The notes under the pieces: model-generated | Databases searched by the model: none | Seen by the model: only the letters and a program-made list of their open reading frames with translations | Told to the model about the DNA's origin: nothing | Translations under genes and position numbers: made by a program | Part shown: in pieces, positions 1 through 14,000 of the stretch | Layout of the letters: each line of letters starts with the position of its first letter | How positions within the stretch are numbered: position 1 is the stretch's first letter | DNA from: Sceloporus undulatus | Taxonomy: Eukaryota; Chordata; Lepidosauria; Squamata; Phrynosomatidae | Length of the DNA: 64,000 nucleotides | Direction: 5' to 3' | Assembly (NCBI RefSeq): GCF_019175285.1 | Contig: NC_056528.1 | Coordinates: 15,646,792-15,710,791 of the forward strand

Positions 1-26
1 TCTGGGCCAGGCTTGCCAGGGAAACC
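1..26 (-). CDS. Collagen exon 33, partial at window edge
   Basis: After the acceptor TATTTCCAG the sequence GFPGKPGP runs off the left edge of the window. The exon is incomplete here, and the gene continues outside. Confidence 0.9.
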
Positions 27-3000
27 CTGGAAATAAAACAAACATGCCAAATAAAGAGACTTGCATCACCATCTGTAATTGCAACCCCCAGAACTATGTG
101 ATTATTTCAAATTTAATGGATTTTGTCTTTATATTCTGTTGCAAGATCGTTACTGTTGTTGTTATACATAACCATGTTTAACTGGGTGTTATAGCATTTT
201 AGATATACGGAAGAATTATATCAATGTTTGAGTATATTGGGATATAGTGAGAGTGATGGGAGGCATAGTACTAATGGAAATAAATGGTTGTGGTTCAAAG
301 ATATGTTGGTGGCCAGGTGAAGATGTATGGGGAGGAGTACCAGGATGGTACTGGGAACTGGGAGGATGAGGTTGGTAAGGAAGAGAGAACTGGCATGTTT
401 TAATTAGTAAATGAATTAAGATGAGATCCATGAAGTTTTGGGATGGGACAATGTTAATGTTACGCCAATGTTGGTGAAATAATGGCACGTCTGTCTGCAG
501 CTCTCTTCCTGCTAACACCTATGGTTTTTCCTGAAATAAAGTTTTATTGTTTGCAATACAGAAGGATTATTTACTATGGGAAAAGCAGTTGTTGGCAGAT
601 TTAAATGTTTCCATAGTAGTACCCCATTGGCAGAATGTCAATAGGCAGAGTCTCAAACTGCGGATCAATGAATTGATCAGTAAGTTAGTCAATCAATTAA
701 ACACTTGTATTACTTCTTACCGGCAGCCCTGGAAAACCTGGCTGTCCATTGATTCCATTTCTTCCGGGAGACCCCTGTTTGGAAAAAGAGATCGTCGGAA
801 TTAGCATCGTGAAAATGCAGGTCGGAAAATTCATGGACAGCAGCCCAGTCCCAAGAGCAAAAAGGATTTGCTCCAAGCTGATAACCAACATGCTCTACTT
901 ACCGTTGATCCAGGGGTCCCATCATGTCCCCGACCCCCTTGAAAACCCATTAAGCCCTAAAAAGGACGAGAAACAAAAAGAAGAAATGGGTACCAAGGTG
1001 AAACAGAAAGTTACTTTAAAGAAGAACAGATTTAAGGACACCGTGAAATATAGCTGAGGAAGGGTCAAGATGAGCTTGGAGAGGACTATCTGATGAAATG
1101 ACTGGTAGTTGGTTCCAATCTCTTTCTCTATAGCCTAATTTTGGGAAGGAATTTAGAGCACTATTTTGTTTTAATGGGAGAGGAGCTTGAAATATCTTGA
1201 TGGGTTACTGGCTCCTGCCCCAGTGGTGACAGTCACCATTCCCAGAAGGAGTTTGTCCTTCAAAAAGAGCCATATCCATCCCTTTGGAGGAAAAGCAACC
1301 CTTCCTTTTACCAGTAAACTTAGGACAGAGATGGCAAGCTTCTCTTCCACCATAGCTGCCAGTGGTTTTGCTCCCATCATATCAAAAAAATGGAGGTGTC
1401 AGTATCTGGATTCACATGCATGCACAAAAGAAGCACGTCTACTCACAGCTGGGGTGTTTTGACCAGGGCTTCCCATGGCACCACCAATACCCTGCAGGAA
1501 ACGACACCCGAATGACATTGACAGCAAAAGATCCATCTTACCAGATTTCCAGCCTCAATAGCCCACCAGCCAAAGTACTCCTGCCCAAAGTGGTTGGAGT
1601 CACGAGCAACAGGGACGTCACCCATTTTAACCAGCTACAGCCTGCCGTTGCCACCCCCTTGGCTACATAGAAATAGGAAACTACATCTCTGCAAGGTGAC
1701 TTTGCAACACACATCAGCTCAAGAGGGCTGTGGATTTCCAGAATCCACATTCCTAGCACGGAAAAGAATTTTGGCAATTCGAGCCAAAAGGAGAGGCAAG
1801 TAGGTAGCATAGAATGGGAACCTGTGTACCAGGCTTTCCTTCTGGGCCATCCGCTCCCGGAGCGCCTCGTAAGCCCTGGAAAGAGATTGGAGGAAAGGGG
1901 AGAAACACAGTGAATAATCTGACTTAATGTTGAGTGTTCAAAGCAGTGTGCATACCCCCATTTGACCATTTGTTCAGCCAGGGCTAAATTAAGACATTTG
2001 CAGAGGCCATAAGCCAAGAGTGGGGAACATGTGGCCCATGGGTTATGAATCAGCCCCAATGTTTCCTATAATGCAGTGGTTGATCCGTAGGTCATATACA
2101 GACCCTGGAGACCACCTGAGTGAATCGTTGAGGATTTTCTGCCCCCAGTTCCCCCCATGTGCCACTGCCACATTGGATATGGGAGGAGAATGGCCCCTAC
2201 ACACCTTACTAGCACATAGAACTGGACCACCAACTTAGGCCTGCTGGGGAATCTTTGGCCCTCCAGATGTTTTTGGACTGCATCTCCCACAATCCCTTAC
2301 CCAAAGTGACTATACTGGCTGGGGCTTTGGGAGTCAACGTCTACAGTATCTGCTGATCCAAAAGTACCTTCTCTATAGTAAAGCTGGCATGGTTGAAGCT
2401 GTTTCTAGAAGGGATAATCTTACTTACTGGGGTTCCTGGGATTCCAGCAAGTCCACGCTGACCCATTCGGCCCTGGAAAGGAAAAAAAAAATCATTGGTA
2501 ACTCAAACTTTCAATACTTGGTGCTCTCAAGGCTGCAATGCATGTTGTTGCACTGAACATTTGGTAGGACAAAACTACAAACTGGTTAAGTGCTGGTGTA
2601 TAACTGCCCACTTAGTCCATGGACCAGCATTTGGAGTAACATTACTGTATATGTCTAGCATAACACACTGAAATACATTTTTCAAGCCTGATGATCTTGT
2701 GGGTTACTCTTAGAACAATAGTGCATACAGAAGGAAAGGAATATATGAGTTTTCCTTAAAATATTTGCACCGCTGTCCTCCTTAACAGTCCTTTAGGGTA
2801 AAAGACACAATCCAGGAATGAGACTCAAGGAATTATTCATTACCCGGCTTCCCCGTGGCCCTGGTCTTCCTTTGGTGCCATCCAAACCTCGACTGCCCTG
2901 CAGTTCAGGAAAAAAAACCATCATTTCATGCAAGGCAGAATTCCTTATAACCAGATTCTTCCTTTTTGAGAGATGGAGTCAAATCAAGATGAACCGCCTG

Positions 3001-6000
3001 TTTTGTTTTGAAAGACAATGAGCGGCAGGAGAATAGTCCCTACCAGGCTGGAACAGAAGAAGAAGGGAAAGAAATAGTGCCAATCTATCTTCTTCCCAGG
3101 CCAGGTGTCCCTTTTTGCATCGTTGGGAAAAAGCCATGTTTGCAATTTCTTTTTAAAAAGCCATTGGTCATATGAAGGCCATCACTTCCATTTTAATCCT
3201 AAAATAAAGGTTAGTAAACTCTCAGTAGAAGGCTGAGACAATCTCATAAGCATTTTACCCTCATAAAAACCCTGCAAGGTACGTTTCTGGCATTCTCCTT
3301 TGCATTGATGGAAAACAGAAGCGGAGAAGGTAACTGCTGGAAAACCACACACTTGGGTTTATGGCAGAGACCTATATCAAAAAGATATCCACTCGGCAAG
3401 AGTTCATCATCACTATTCAATGAAGTGTGTGTGTTTGTAAGGAGGGAGCAAAAGACGCTTATACTAACCTTAGGTCCTTCTGTACCATTTTGACCAGGCG
3501 GACCAATCTGCCCTTCCTCTCCCTGAAATATCAAAAAGGATTCAGTCAATGCTTTTAACACAGTTTTTAACACACTGCCTTTAACCGTTTTTCAGTCTGC
3601 AGATCTGGAGCGGATGGAAAGTAGTGGCGATCCAACGGTGTTACGAATGGACATGCTGCAACCAGAGCATTATCCTTGGCTACAAGTCATGGATATCATC
3701 ATTCCTTGTTGATGCTGCTGTTGCTGTGTGCCTTCAGGTCAACTCTTGACTTACGGTGGCCCTATCTTAGGATTTTCTTGGCACAATTTATTCAGAGGAG
3801 GTTTACCATGATCCTCCCCTAAAGCTGAGTGTGATTTACCAAGGGCCACCGAGTAAAGGCATACATAGCAGTGGAGGTAGGATTGGAGTGTGATGGATAC
3901 AGAAAGAGGCAAAGTCCATCCTTAATTTTTTCATTCCCCAACAAGTCACCAGCAGGTGGCCCTCTTTTGCCATATAATTCTTTGTGGGATAACCTCTTTA
4001 AAAGCTACTGCGGAGAGAGAGAGGGAGAGAGAATGAGAGACAGGTCCCAGGTCCTTACTTCAGGTCCCAGTGGTCCAGCTAATCCTTTGGCTCCTGGAAA
4101 GCCTTGAAAACCTGTAGCACCTCGAACGCCTGGTAATCCTTTAGTACCCCGGAAGCCAATGGTACCCTGAAAAAAGTCAGCACACTGCAAAGGAGGTAGA
4201 CCACCCCCAAGGTTAAGTTCTTCTTTTTTAAATAGCTGTGTAAAGTCGAGAGGCATAGTTACCATTGGAAAGCAAGAGGCATTGACCCTAGACCTCCAGC
4301 CAATGAAGTTGTATGTAATGGGACTTGAGAAGCCATGGATTTTGGTGTCCATGGGTGGGTATGTTTGTGTGTGTCCTGGAACCAAACCCCAGGGGATGCC
4401 AAGGGCCCATTTGTTAGCATGGAGGTTACTCTACCTGGTCACCTTTGGTCCCTGCATCCCCTTTTGCTCCCTCTGGTCCTCTGCCTCCCTAGAGATAGAG
4501 AGAGAGAAGAGAAGAGAAGAGAGAGGTTATGAAGGTGGCATGAGGAGGATTCACTTTTGTTGGAATTAGTAAGTAGCTTCTGAATTATACCTTTGAACCA
4601 CGTGTCTCAGCCTTATGGTTAGACTACTGCAATGCAGTCTATGCGCAGCTGCCCGACACTCAGTAGAGTACCAAGATATATACACATCACCTGTGCCAAG
4701 CCTGGGATAAGTTACCTTTCTGATGGCTGGGGGTCCTGGGATGTGTACTCCAAAGAGGTAAGTTTTCCAAGCTATGCAGTTGCATTGAAAAGCCCAGCTA
4801 CCTTGCTCTTAGGCTGAGAGAGTGTGACTTGCCCAGCGGGTTTCTATGCCAGAGTGAGGATTCAAACCTTGATCTCACAGAGTCCTGGTCTAGCACTCAA
4901 TACACTACATATTTGGCTTTTTAAGACAGCAACCTTTAAGGCCTTTCCATTGAATTTGTGAAGAAATCTAGCGAGCAAATTTTACAAAAGTTTTTATGAA
5001 AAACCCAAACCAAATTCTAGCTCCCTTATCCCCTCCCTGAGTATTACGAGAAGAAAAATGACTTACCTGCTCCCCAGATACTCCTTGAGGACCTGGCATC
5101 CCAGGTAACCCCTTGAATGAAAACAAAAGGCACTGGGTAAGTGAAGGTTTCAAACATGATAGAAATGAGGAGGAGGGAGAAGGAAGAAGTGCCCAAGGGA
5201 GAGGTCAATATGGAGATGGCCAGTTTGTCCATGTCTCTGTGTATATCTATTTCTGTGAAGATGGATGGATCTGAGTCACACATCTCCAACAGTGGTGTAC
5301 CTAGTATATTCAACACCAGGTGCAGATCACTTTTTAATCACCCCTCTCCTCTCTTCACCAGCCTTTTCTGGGTCTGGCAGAGCTGCTGGTCAGTTGACAC
5401 AAGGAAGAGACTTGCTTTCCTGACCTGCCAGCAAAGCCTCCAGAAGCGGAAGGCCTCCCTTCTCACTAGATGACCAGATGACACCCTCCTCTGGGGTGTC
5501 ATCCAGTGTGCTATCTACACCTTTTGCACCTGCTAATGAGTCCAGAAATGGAAGGCACCCCTTCTTACTAGAGCACCAAGTGACACCACCTTCTGAGTTG
5601 TCACCTGGTGCCATCCACATGCTTTACACCCCCTTAATGACTCCAAAAGCAGAAGCGCCTCTTCTCACTAGAGCACTGGGTGACCACCCCTCTGAGGTGT
5701 CACCCGGTGCCATCTGCACCCCTTGCACCCCTCTAATGACTTCAGAGGTGGAAGGCACCTGTTCTCACTAGAGCACCGGGTTAGACACCTCCCTCTGATG
5801 TGTCATCCAGTGCTGTCTGGAGCCACGTCACCCACCTAATGACACCACTGATCTCCACCCCATGGAACAGCTAACATAATTCCCTACACATATTTCACCA
5901 CATACCATGAGGCCTTCTTGTCCATGTGCCCCTCTTAGACCAGGAGGCCCATCTTCCCCCTGTAACAAAACAAATGGAGGCATTCCATTAGGGATAGAAG

Positions 6001-7995
6001 CAGCCACAATGAAGAGGTCTGTCGGAAGTGATTGGAGGAAGACCTTCTTTTCAGAGGGTGGCTGGGGGCTTCCAGGTAAGCGGGGAGAATGTATCCATTC
6101 TGGGGGGTTAGTCCAAAATTTATAGGGGCTATCCAAAGTTTGGAAGCTATTTTGGGGGACACAGACCTTGGACAGCTCCCTGAAAAGTTTAAGCTGAAAG
6201 ATGGACATGGAAGCCATCAGGAACCACTGGTGATAGGATACTACTTGAAGGCATCTGTATTGTATTTGAATAAGAAGGAAAAACAAAGGCCCCGAAGTGC
6301 TCTTCTACAGTTAGCACCTGGATATAAATATATCACCCTTGTTGGCAGGAGTTAAGGGAGAAAAATCAAGAAGGCATTTTTTTCAGTAATATCTTGTACA
6401 GACAGAATATAAGTGCCTCGGGGTAGTAAGGCTGATCTACATGATCCATGGTTGTTGTTTTTTTACTTCCCCTATACTTTGCTCTTACAATTTCAACTGG
6501 AGGGATTTTTCTTTTTTAAAAAATCTAATAATGAAAAAGTTTAAGAGGGAAAGGATTTAAGAAGCACAAAACATATGCTGCTCTTACTGGATCTCCTTTG
6601 GCTCCGGGGAATCCTTCCTTTCCCAAAGGACCCTGCAAAGAAAGCACAAACATTTCAATGGGGCATATGGCCACAGCAGTAAACGGTCTCAATGGATCGC
6701 GACCCACATTTCCCACAAGTCAATGTAAGTGCTGTATTTTGACTCTTATTTTAAAAACCTACCCTCAGTTTATACATAAGATTGACTTATAACTGAGCAC
6801 AGCACTTTATTTCTCTCTTGTTTGTTCTTTTAAAAATTGATCTATAATTTAAAAATCCAATTGAAAATACAAAGGTTATGGTAACTGCTCACCTGTAATC
6901 CTCGGAGACCTGGAGGTCCGCGTCGTCCTTCTAAGCCTTGGGGTCCCTAGAAAAACCAAACCAAACCAGGAGAGGAATAGCAGAGTTATGCGGTGAGAGC
7001 AGAAACAGAGATGTGCATGGAACTGTGTGGGTTCATTTAGCTCCTCTTTTTCTTTTTGTGATGTCTGGTTTAAATTCAGTCACACAATACTTTAATTCGT
7101 GGATACGTTTGCACATGTACCCACTTTGGCAAAATAACATGAGAATTAGAAACCGGTTGTTCGTTATTTTGAATGACACCAATGGAGAGCCACTCTCCCA
7201 TTGCCAACCATGGACTGAAAGTGTGTATGTGTGTGGGAAAGTGACATGGCAGTCATAATGTCAAAGAGACAAGCTGCAGGGATTCTGCGTAGGCATGGGA
7301 AACTTTGTGAGCTGGAAATTCACAAGGCTCTTAGGAATCTCAGGAAAAGCAAGTTCCGTCTTTCAACCCATTCGGCAGCTGAATGGTTGAATTTGTGCAA
7401 GATACAGAAGCTTTTCTGCTGACTGGGAAGGACATCTATCATACAGACAGCTTGTCATGTTAGTCTGAAAAGAACTGCGCTAGCTGCCAATACATTTCTG
7501 GTATGAATTCAAGGGGTTTGGGATGATATTCAACACTTTAAAACGGCTTGGGACCTTGATGCTTGAATTAAAGAAAAAGAAAAGGAGAAAGAGTACATAC
7601 CTGAGGACCTGGAGGACCTGGTAAACCTGAAGGCCCCATTTCTCCCTAAAGGCAACAATAGCACAGTTTATACTCATTTCATACCAGTTGCTCCAGTTTG
7701 GCAAGGACAATCCCAGTTACTCCTCCACTGTCCCATTTTCTTAGCTGCATTTAAAAGGTCCTGGTTTCTCTCCCTTCCTCCCCTTTTATCCTCAGCTTTA
7801 TTTCAATTGCTGCGAACTGAACTCAAAGAGTAAAAGTTGGTTGAACTCAAATTTGCTCAGCAATGGGAGAGGAAAGGAAAGTTTCACCAGAATTTCACCA
7901 AACTAGAAATCTCAGGCTTCCGTAGGATGGAGCCATGGCAGTTAAAGTGGCACCAAACTGCATTATTTCTACAGTGCAGATGCACCGTAAGAGAG

Positions 7996-8055
<60 letters not shown>

Positions 8056-11000
8056 TGAGAGTTCTGAAGCATGGATTGTCATAAAAACTATGCCAGAGGT
8101 GGGTGGGATCAGAGTGACTTTCCTGTTTAGTCCACAGATAAAAATGTTCAAGGAACTGCAAGACAAGACCAAAGAATTATAGGATTATTATGTTTTGGAA
8201 AGGTTTAAGAGGGATATGGCTACATATCTGCACTCCAAGCCTCCTTAAGATCCCATCTTAGGATAACTCACCTGGGAGCCATTGACTCCTGGCAATCCAA
8301 CCATGCCTGGTTGCCCCATCTCACCCTATAAAAGAAATAGCAACTTAGGTATGGTAACTGCATCTTTTTAATAAATGACATCTGGGGAGAAATCTGATGC
8401 AAACTCAGAAAGAAGTGCCTACATATCTAAAACCCAAAAAAGCACACAACTGCTTTCTTTGCTGACATGTACTAGAATAGTTCTAGAGCCCAGATGGAAT
8501 CCATTTGTGGATCAATGAGGCACAATAAAACAGTCTCTAACACCAAGGACTATTAGTCACAGTTAGCAATACGCACCTTCCCAGTGAGTGCAAGCATGAT
8601 GCATTGTTGGTTGAGGATTAGGGTTCACATTCCAGCTCAACCATGGAAACCTACTTTGTGGCCTTAGCCAAGTCACAATTGGCAATAGCCAACCTCCTCT
8701 GAATAAATCTTGCCAAGAAACCCTAGGTGAGGTTCAACTTGAAGCCATGTAACACCAATATTGATGGGTCTGTTAGAGTAAAACCAACCTTTGTGAGCTC
8801 TGGTGCCACAACCAATTACAGTCCTAGAATTCCCCAGCATTAAGCCATGGCCGTTAAAGCAGTCTCAAACTGCATTACTTCTCCAGTGCAGATAAAACCT
8901 TTTTCTATGAAGTTTATCACATGAAGGAGATTTCACATAACGTCACACAAAACCTGCCATTAAAGGGGTCACAAAGAAGCATTAATGCGCATCGTTTTAC
9001 CTTTGGGATTTCAGCGACAATGCATTGCCGATATATTCCGATTTATTTGCGCAATTGCGTGTGATAATCACTCGCCATTTCTGCTTCATTTGCGGGATGC
9101 TTTAAATGCGCTTTAATCTCTCTTTAATGCCAAAATCAGCCCCACTGTGATAAACTCCTACGGATGCTTATGCTACCAGCTTCATTCCCTCCGTTATTCT
9201 CAAAGATGCTATAAGAGCCCTTTGCAACCTTCAGCTAAGCATTAATGTGATGAATTTCATGTCTGCCCCCCAAGGAATCCTGAGAACAACGCAAGATCTT
9301 GTACCCCACACTCAAAACATTATGGTTCCCAGTATTCACTACGGAGAGCAAAGGATTGCTCAGCCAGCATTTATTTAACCCAGTCCCATAGACATTCCCA
9401 GACTCTGGAAATTGGATTAGATGACTCTGAGGGGCCCCTCAGGGCTCAGCGATCCCTTCGTTTCTTGGCCAGCTGCCATCTTGGTTCTCAAAATGGCCAC
9501 ACAAGTTGCAGAAGGGTGGGCTTTGGCGCAACAAAACTGCTTGGAGTTCACAGGTTGATGGGGATCATTTCTGGGACAGAGCACAAATGGGATTTCAAGA
9601 CCAACCGAAGACATGCTGAAATTATTACCGCTGGTCCGGCAGGTCCTGAACAGCCCACGAAGCCAGCTTCGCCCTGGAACAAAACAGAGAGGTTAAAGAG
9701 ACCCTTGCTTCCAAAATGATCGAAGCTTTTCTAAACTGTGTCTTCTCTGATTCTGGGAAGAACCGTTTCCCAAAAAGCAAACTTAGATGCATTTGGAAGT
9801 CAGAACAGAAACATCAAGTGATACAATTCCCAAAACACAGACTAGTATCTGAGACCTGGTTTGCTAGGAATGCAAATCTTCATGCATTTCATTCTCACAG
9901 AGAGCAAAAAAAAAAAAAAAAATCCAACCATTTTGCTCCCCGGTGTAAGAAAGCTCTCCAAACTTTGTGCAGTTTTTGAGGAACATTTTTAGTTCAGGAG
10001 TTCTCCTGCAAAAGCTGCACACAAGCCCCACCGAAACAACATTTTTCATGTAGAAGTGGCATTTATCTGCACACAAAATCATGTTTTCTGTACAGAAAAT
10101 GCGCACTCTGTACGAAATGTAACATTTCTGTGCAGAAAAAGCAGCGTTCTCTGCAAAAATACAAAACCCAAACCCTTGTGTGGTTTTCTAAGTCCTGAAG
10201 TGAGATGATTTTCATCTATACAAAATGCAAAGAATAAATTGCTCACCATTGGTCCGGGGCGTCCCTGGAAACCGGGTGGGCCTCTAACACCCTTCACACC
10301 CTATAAAACACAACCAATATGTTGTCCATCAGGGTCTGTGTCTGAAGCTACTGGCCTAGATGTCAGCAGGGTGGTGAGTCCGTTCTGGCTTTTAGTCCAA
10401 ATTTTAGAGGTGCTTTTCAAGATGCCAAACGCTAAAACAAGTAAAGTGGTGTCAGAATGTCATTATTTCTACAGTATAGATGCCCCCTTGGAATTAAAGA
10501 ATTGGAGGTACCAGAACTGAGCGGAGGGAATAATCTACCCACACTTGAATATCTTTTGGGGTTATCTTTCTCTACCCATCCGCTTCCCATTGGGAATTGT
10601 GTGGGATGGGAAGTAATTCTGACACCTAGAAGTCAAATTTCCAGACATCCTGAAATTCATCTATAGAGACTGATCCACCTTTTGTCCGTAGCTAAAGGGC
10701 TTACCTGAACCCCAACCGGCCCAGAAGGTCCACGTTCCCCTTTGATCCCCTGAGGAAGGACACATAAAGTGAGACAAAGAGCCTTCGCAGGAGTGTTGCT
10801 ATAAGGTTTTAAAGCCAGGGATGGACAAGTACAAAGAGGGTGGGGACCAACTTTTGCATGCTCTGCCTAAAGTAGTAAGTGGTTTTGCATTTGTTACCCA
10901 TATGAGCCTCTCATCCTAGACTCACACAAGAAGTCCAAGAATTCGAAGAGACCCCAAGGGCCATCCAATCCAACCCCATTCTGCCATGAAGGAAGACACA

Positions 11001-14000
11001 ACCAACAGCCAACATTTATGATCCACCAGGATCTTTTCCTAGTCCCCCCATCCCTTCCAGACCCTCTTCACACCATATTACTGTGGGAAGCAGTATTGGT
11101 CGTATTGAAGTATTAGGCGATCTCCTTTTGTCTATCTCCTGTTCTATCCCAGGATGGATTTCTTGAAACAACAAACCTAAGTCTCTTTACTTATTTTACC
11201 TTCCTATTCTCCTGTTGCTACCAGAAGCTCATACTGCGTTCTGCTTGACGTAGATTACCAAAATATCCCTACAGTTACGGCACTCACCTTTGCGCCTTTC
11301 TCCCCCTTTTCACCTGCAGCCCCAGAATCCCCCCGAAAACCCTGAGGAAAAAAAAGGAAATTTGGCTATAACAAGGCTTGAGATACTCCAATTTGGGCTG
11401 ATTTACATGCCTTTTTGCATATCACTTGGTTTCCTATCTTTTGGGCCACCTCTGCACTCAAGTCCTGGAGGTGACAGAAAGAGCTCTCTGAACACGTTCC
11501 TACCAAAATTTCCTCTTTGAATGCTTTCCTACCCAATTTCCTCTCCAGCTGGTTGCCCCAACTCACCTCCTCTCCTTTTTCTCCAGCAGTTCCTTTGTCT
11601 CCCTTAAATCCTTGAGGACCCTAATTTTTAAAGACAAATAAAGGGAAATCTCAGAAACACACATCACAGTGCAAGTTATATCTCCGAGGTGGGATTTGAG
11701 CAGTCCTGGAGATGCTGTTGGAGTGGGACCCCCAGCATTCCTTACTGGGGTGCTAGGACTGCTAGGAGCGGCAGTTCAACAACATCTGGAGGGCCACATA
11801 ATTCGAGTGACTAGAAGACTTGAAAGTTGGTAGGAGAGGACAAACCAGGCACACTCCAGCCAATGTCAACTTTGTATGTGTTCAGCTCTATCTGATAGGT
11901 GGAATCCTGCTTCCTACAACTTGAATCCAATTGGTTCATGTCCTGCTCTCTGGAGCAGCAGAAAGCAAGTTTGCTCCATCTGCTGCATGACATCCCTTCA
12001 GAAAGTTAAAGATGGCAATACGGTCTAAATAACCTACGGGCACCAGATCCCATGTGATCTTGGGCGCCAAACAGGGTTTGCCCTGGTGAATACTTGGATG
12101 GGAGACCTCCAGCAATTCCCAGGTACTTTAGGCTATAATTCTGAGGAAGGAACCGGCAAAACCACCTCCGAGGATTCCTTGCCTAAGAAAGCCCTACAAA
12201 ATTCTACAAAATTCATGGGGTCTCCATAAATCAACAGGCAGCTTGAAGGCATGTACACACAATTGTTAAGAGCATCATCATGGAAATGTTCCCCATTTCA
12301 CAAGGTAAGCTGTTGTGATGCTCTAAGCCACTGCTAGTCAAACGGACCAGTGCCAGGCTATTTTAACCATTCCCTGCTGCTTTCCAGGAAAGTTTTCCAG
12401 CAGAGTGTTTCCAGGAAAGAAAGTCATAGTCAATGAGGAGAACATGGTACTGGTCCAAGGCACATTGGTCCCTCGCATTAGATAGCTGGAGAGGCAATAC
12501 TCTAAGCCACTTCAAGGATGACTTGCCATACGAAAGATGCATAAAACCAGGCAGGTAATGTTGTTGATTTAGTTACCTGGTCAAGGTAAGTGAAGCATGA
12601 ACCTAATGCATGACTTACCTTGATCAGATAACTGGTCACCTAACACATGCAAAGTTGATGCTCCTCTCTAAAGTCCAGGTTCTTACCTGTTCCCCAGGTG
12701 GTCCAGGTGGCCCAAGGTTTTGATCTATGCCTGGAGGTCCATCTGAACCAGGAAAACCATCACGTCCTGGAAGGCCTGGTGGTCCAGGGTCACCCTTGAG
12801 GAGGAGACAGTGCCTTAGCAAAAAGACATTGAAGGCTAACAATTACAGCTACCCCTTTACCTGCCATGGTTGTGTCTTGTGGTCATGGGATTTATAGTCT
12901 TGTGAGGCATTGGAGCTCTTGAGAAGAAGAGTTCTGCATACATCACAAAACTACAGATCTCAGGATTCCACAGGAGATAGGCTTGAAAGTTAAGGTGGAC
13001 TCAAAGTGCTACGACTGTGCATTGTGAAAGGGGTATGGTGACTATCCCAGTTTTCTGCATTACAATTTTCACCATCCTGGTTGGAGCAGTCAGGATTTGG
13101 AGTCTAAAGAGTCCCTCGGTTGGTCTCCATTGCTCCGGTGTTTAGAGAAGTGGAGCGGAAAGACAATTCTGGGAGGATATGATGGAAACGTATACAGTTC
13201 TAAGAAACTGGATAGTTCAGATAGCATTCTCCTCCTCCGAAGGAATTCACCCAATGAAAGAGAGGCCAAGAGATGAAAGAGATGCCAAGGGGATGATGGG
13301 AGCTGCTGTCCCAAACATCCAGTCTCATCACCATGGTGGAGGCAACATCTGAACCAGGGATTAACTCAGCTCATAGCTCAAGATATACTTAGCTGCTGTG
13401 CTAAATACATAAGACAAAAGTGTGATGTTGTCTTACCTGGTATCCTTTCCAACCTTTTTCACCTGGCTCACCTGGATATCCGGGAAGACCCTGTAGACAC
13501 AAGTTTAATCTAAGTACAAAGTCACACACTCTCAGCCTCAGAGGGAGGAAAGACCAATCTCCCTCTGAACAAATATTGCCAGGAAAACCCTGTGATGCAT
13601 CTACTTATGTCTTTCCAAAGCAGGATATAAGTATGCAATATCCAACATGCATCTCCATTTGCAACAAGCCACGTTCTTCTTACTTACAGGCAACCCTGGC
13701 TTTCCGGGATGACCCACCGGCCCTGGAGGTCCTGTTTGACTCTGGGTTGTGTTGACAAAATAAAAAACAACACAGTTATCTATCTGATGCTGCAATAAAC
13801 TATAAATCTCAGGAGTCAACAGGATAGAGACATGTCAGTTCAAGTGGTGCCAAATTAGATTATTTCCGCAGTGCAGACGAAGCCTTAGTCACGATGTAGA
13901 GTACTGACATATTTGAAAACACATCATACGTCATGAAACACTGTGACATTTCCCAGGCTAAGCCTTTTCTTTGCAATCTTTGCTAGCCTATTCAAAGCTT

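Noticed and set aside
4716-4751. Possible extra collagen exon (minus strand reads [12 protein letters not shown] before a GT)
   Set aside because: There is no AG acceptor at the right place, only two Gly triplets, and it would break the regular 45/54-bp series.
7969-8172. Open frames of Ile/Tyr repeats
   Set aside because: They are translations of the (TA)n microsatellite and have no coding support.
12030-12264. Functional 5S rRNA gene
   Set aside because: Only the internal 5S-like region is kept, with many changes and a Bov-B-like tail, so it is a SINE.
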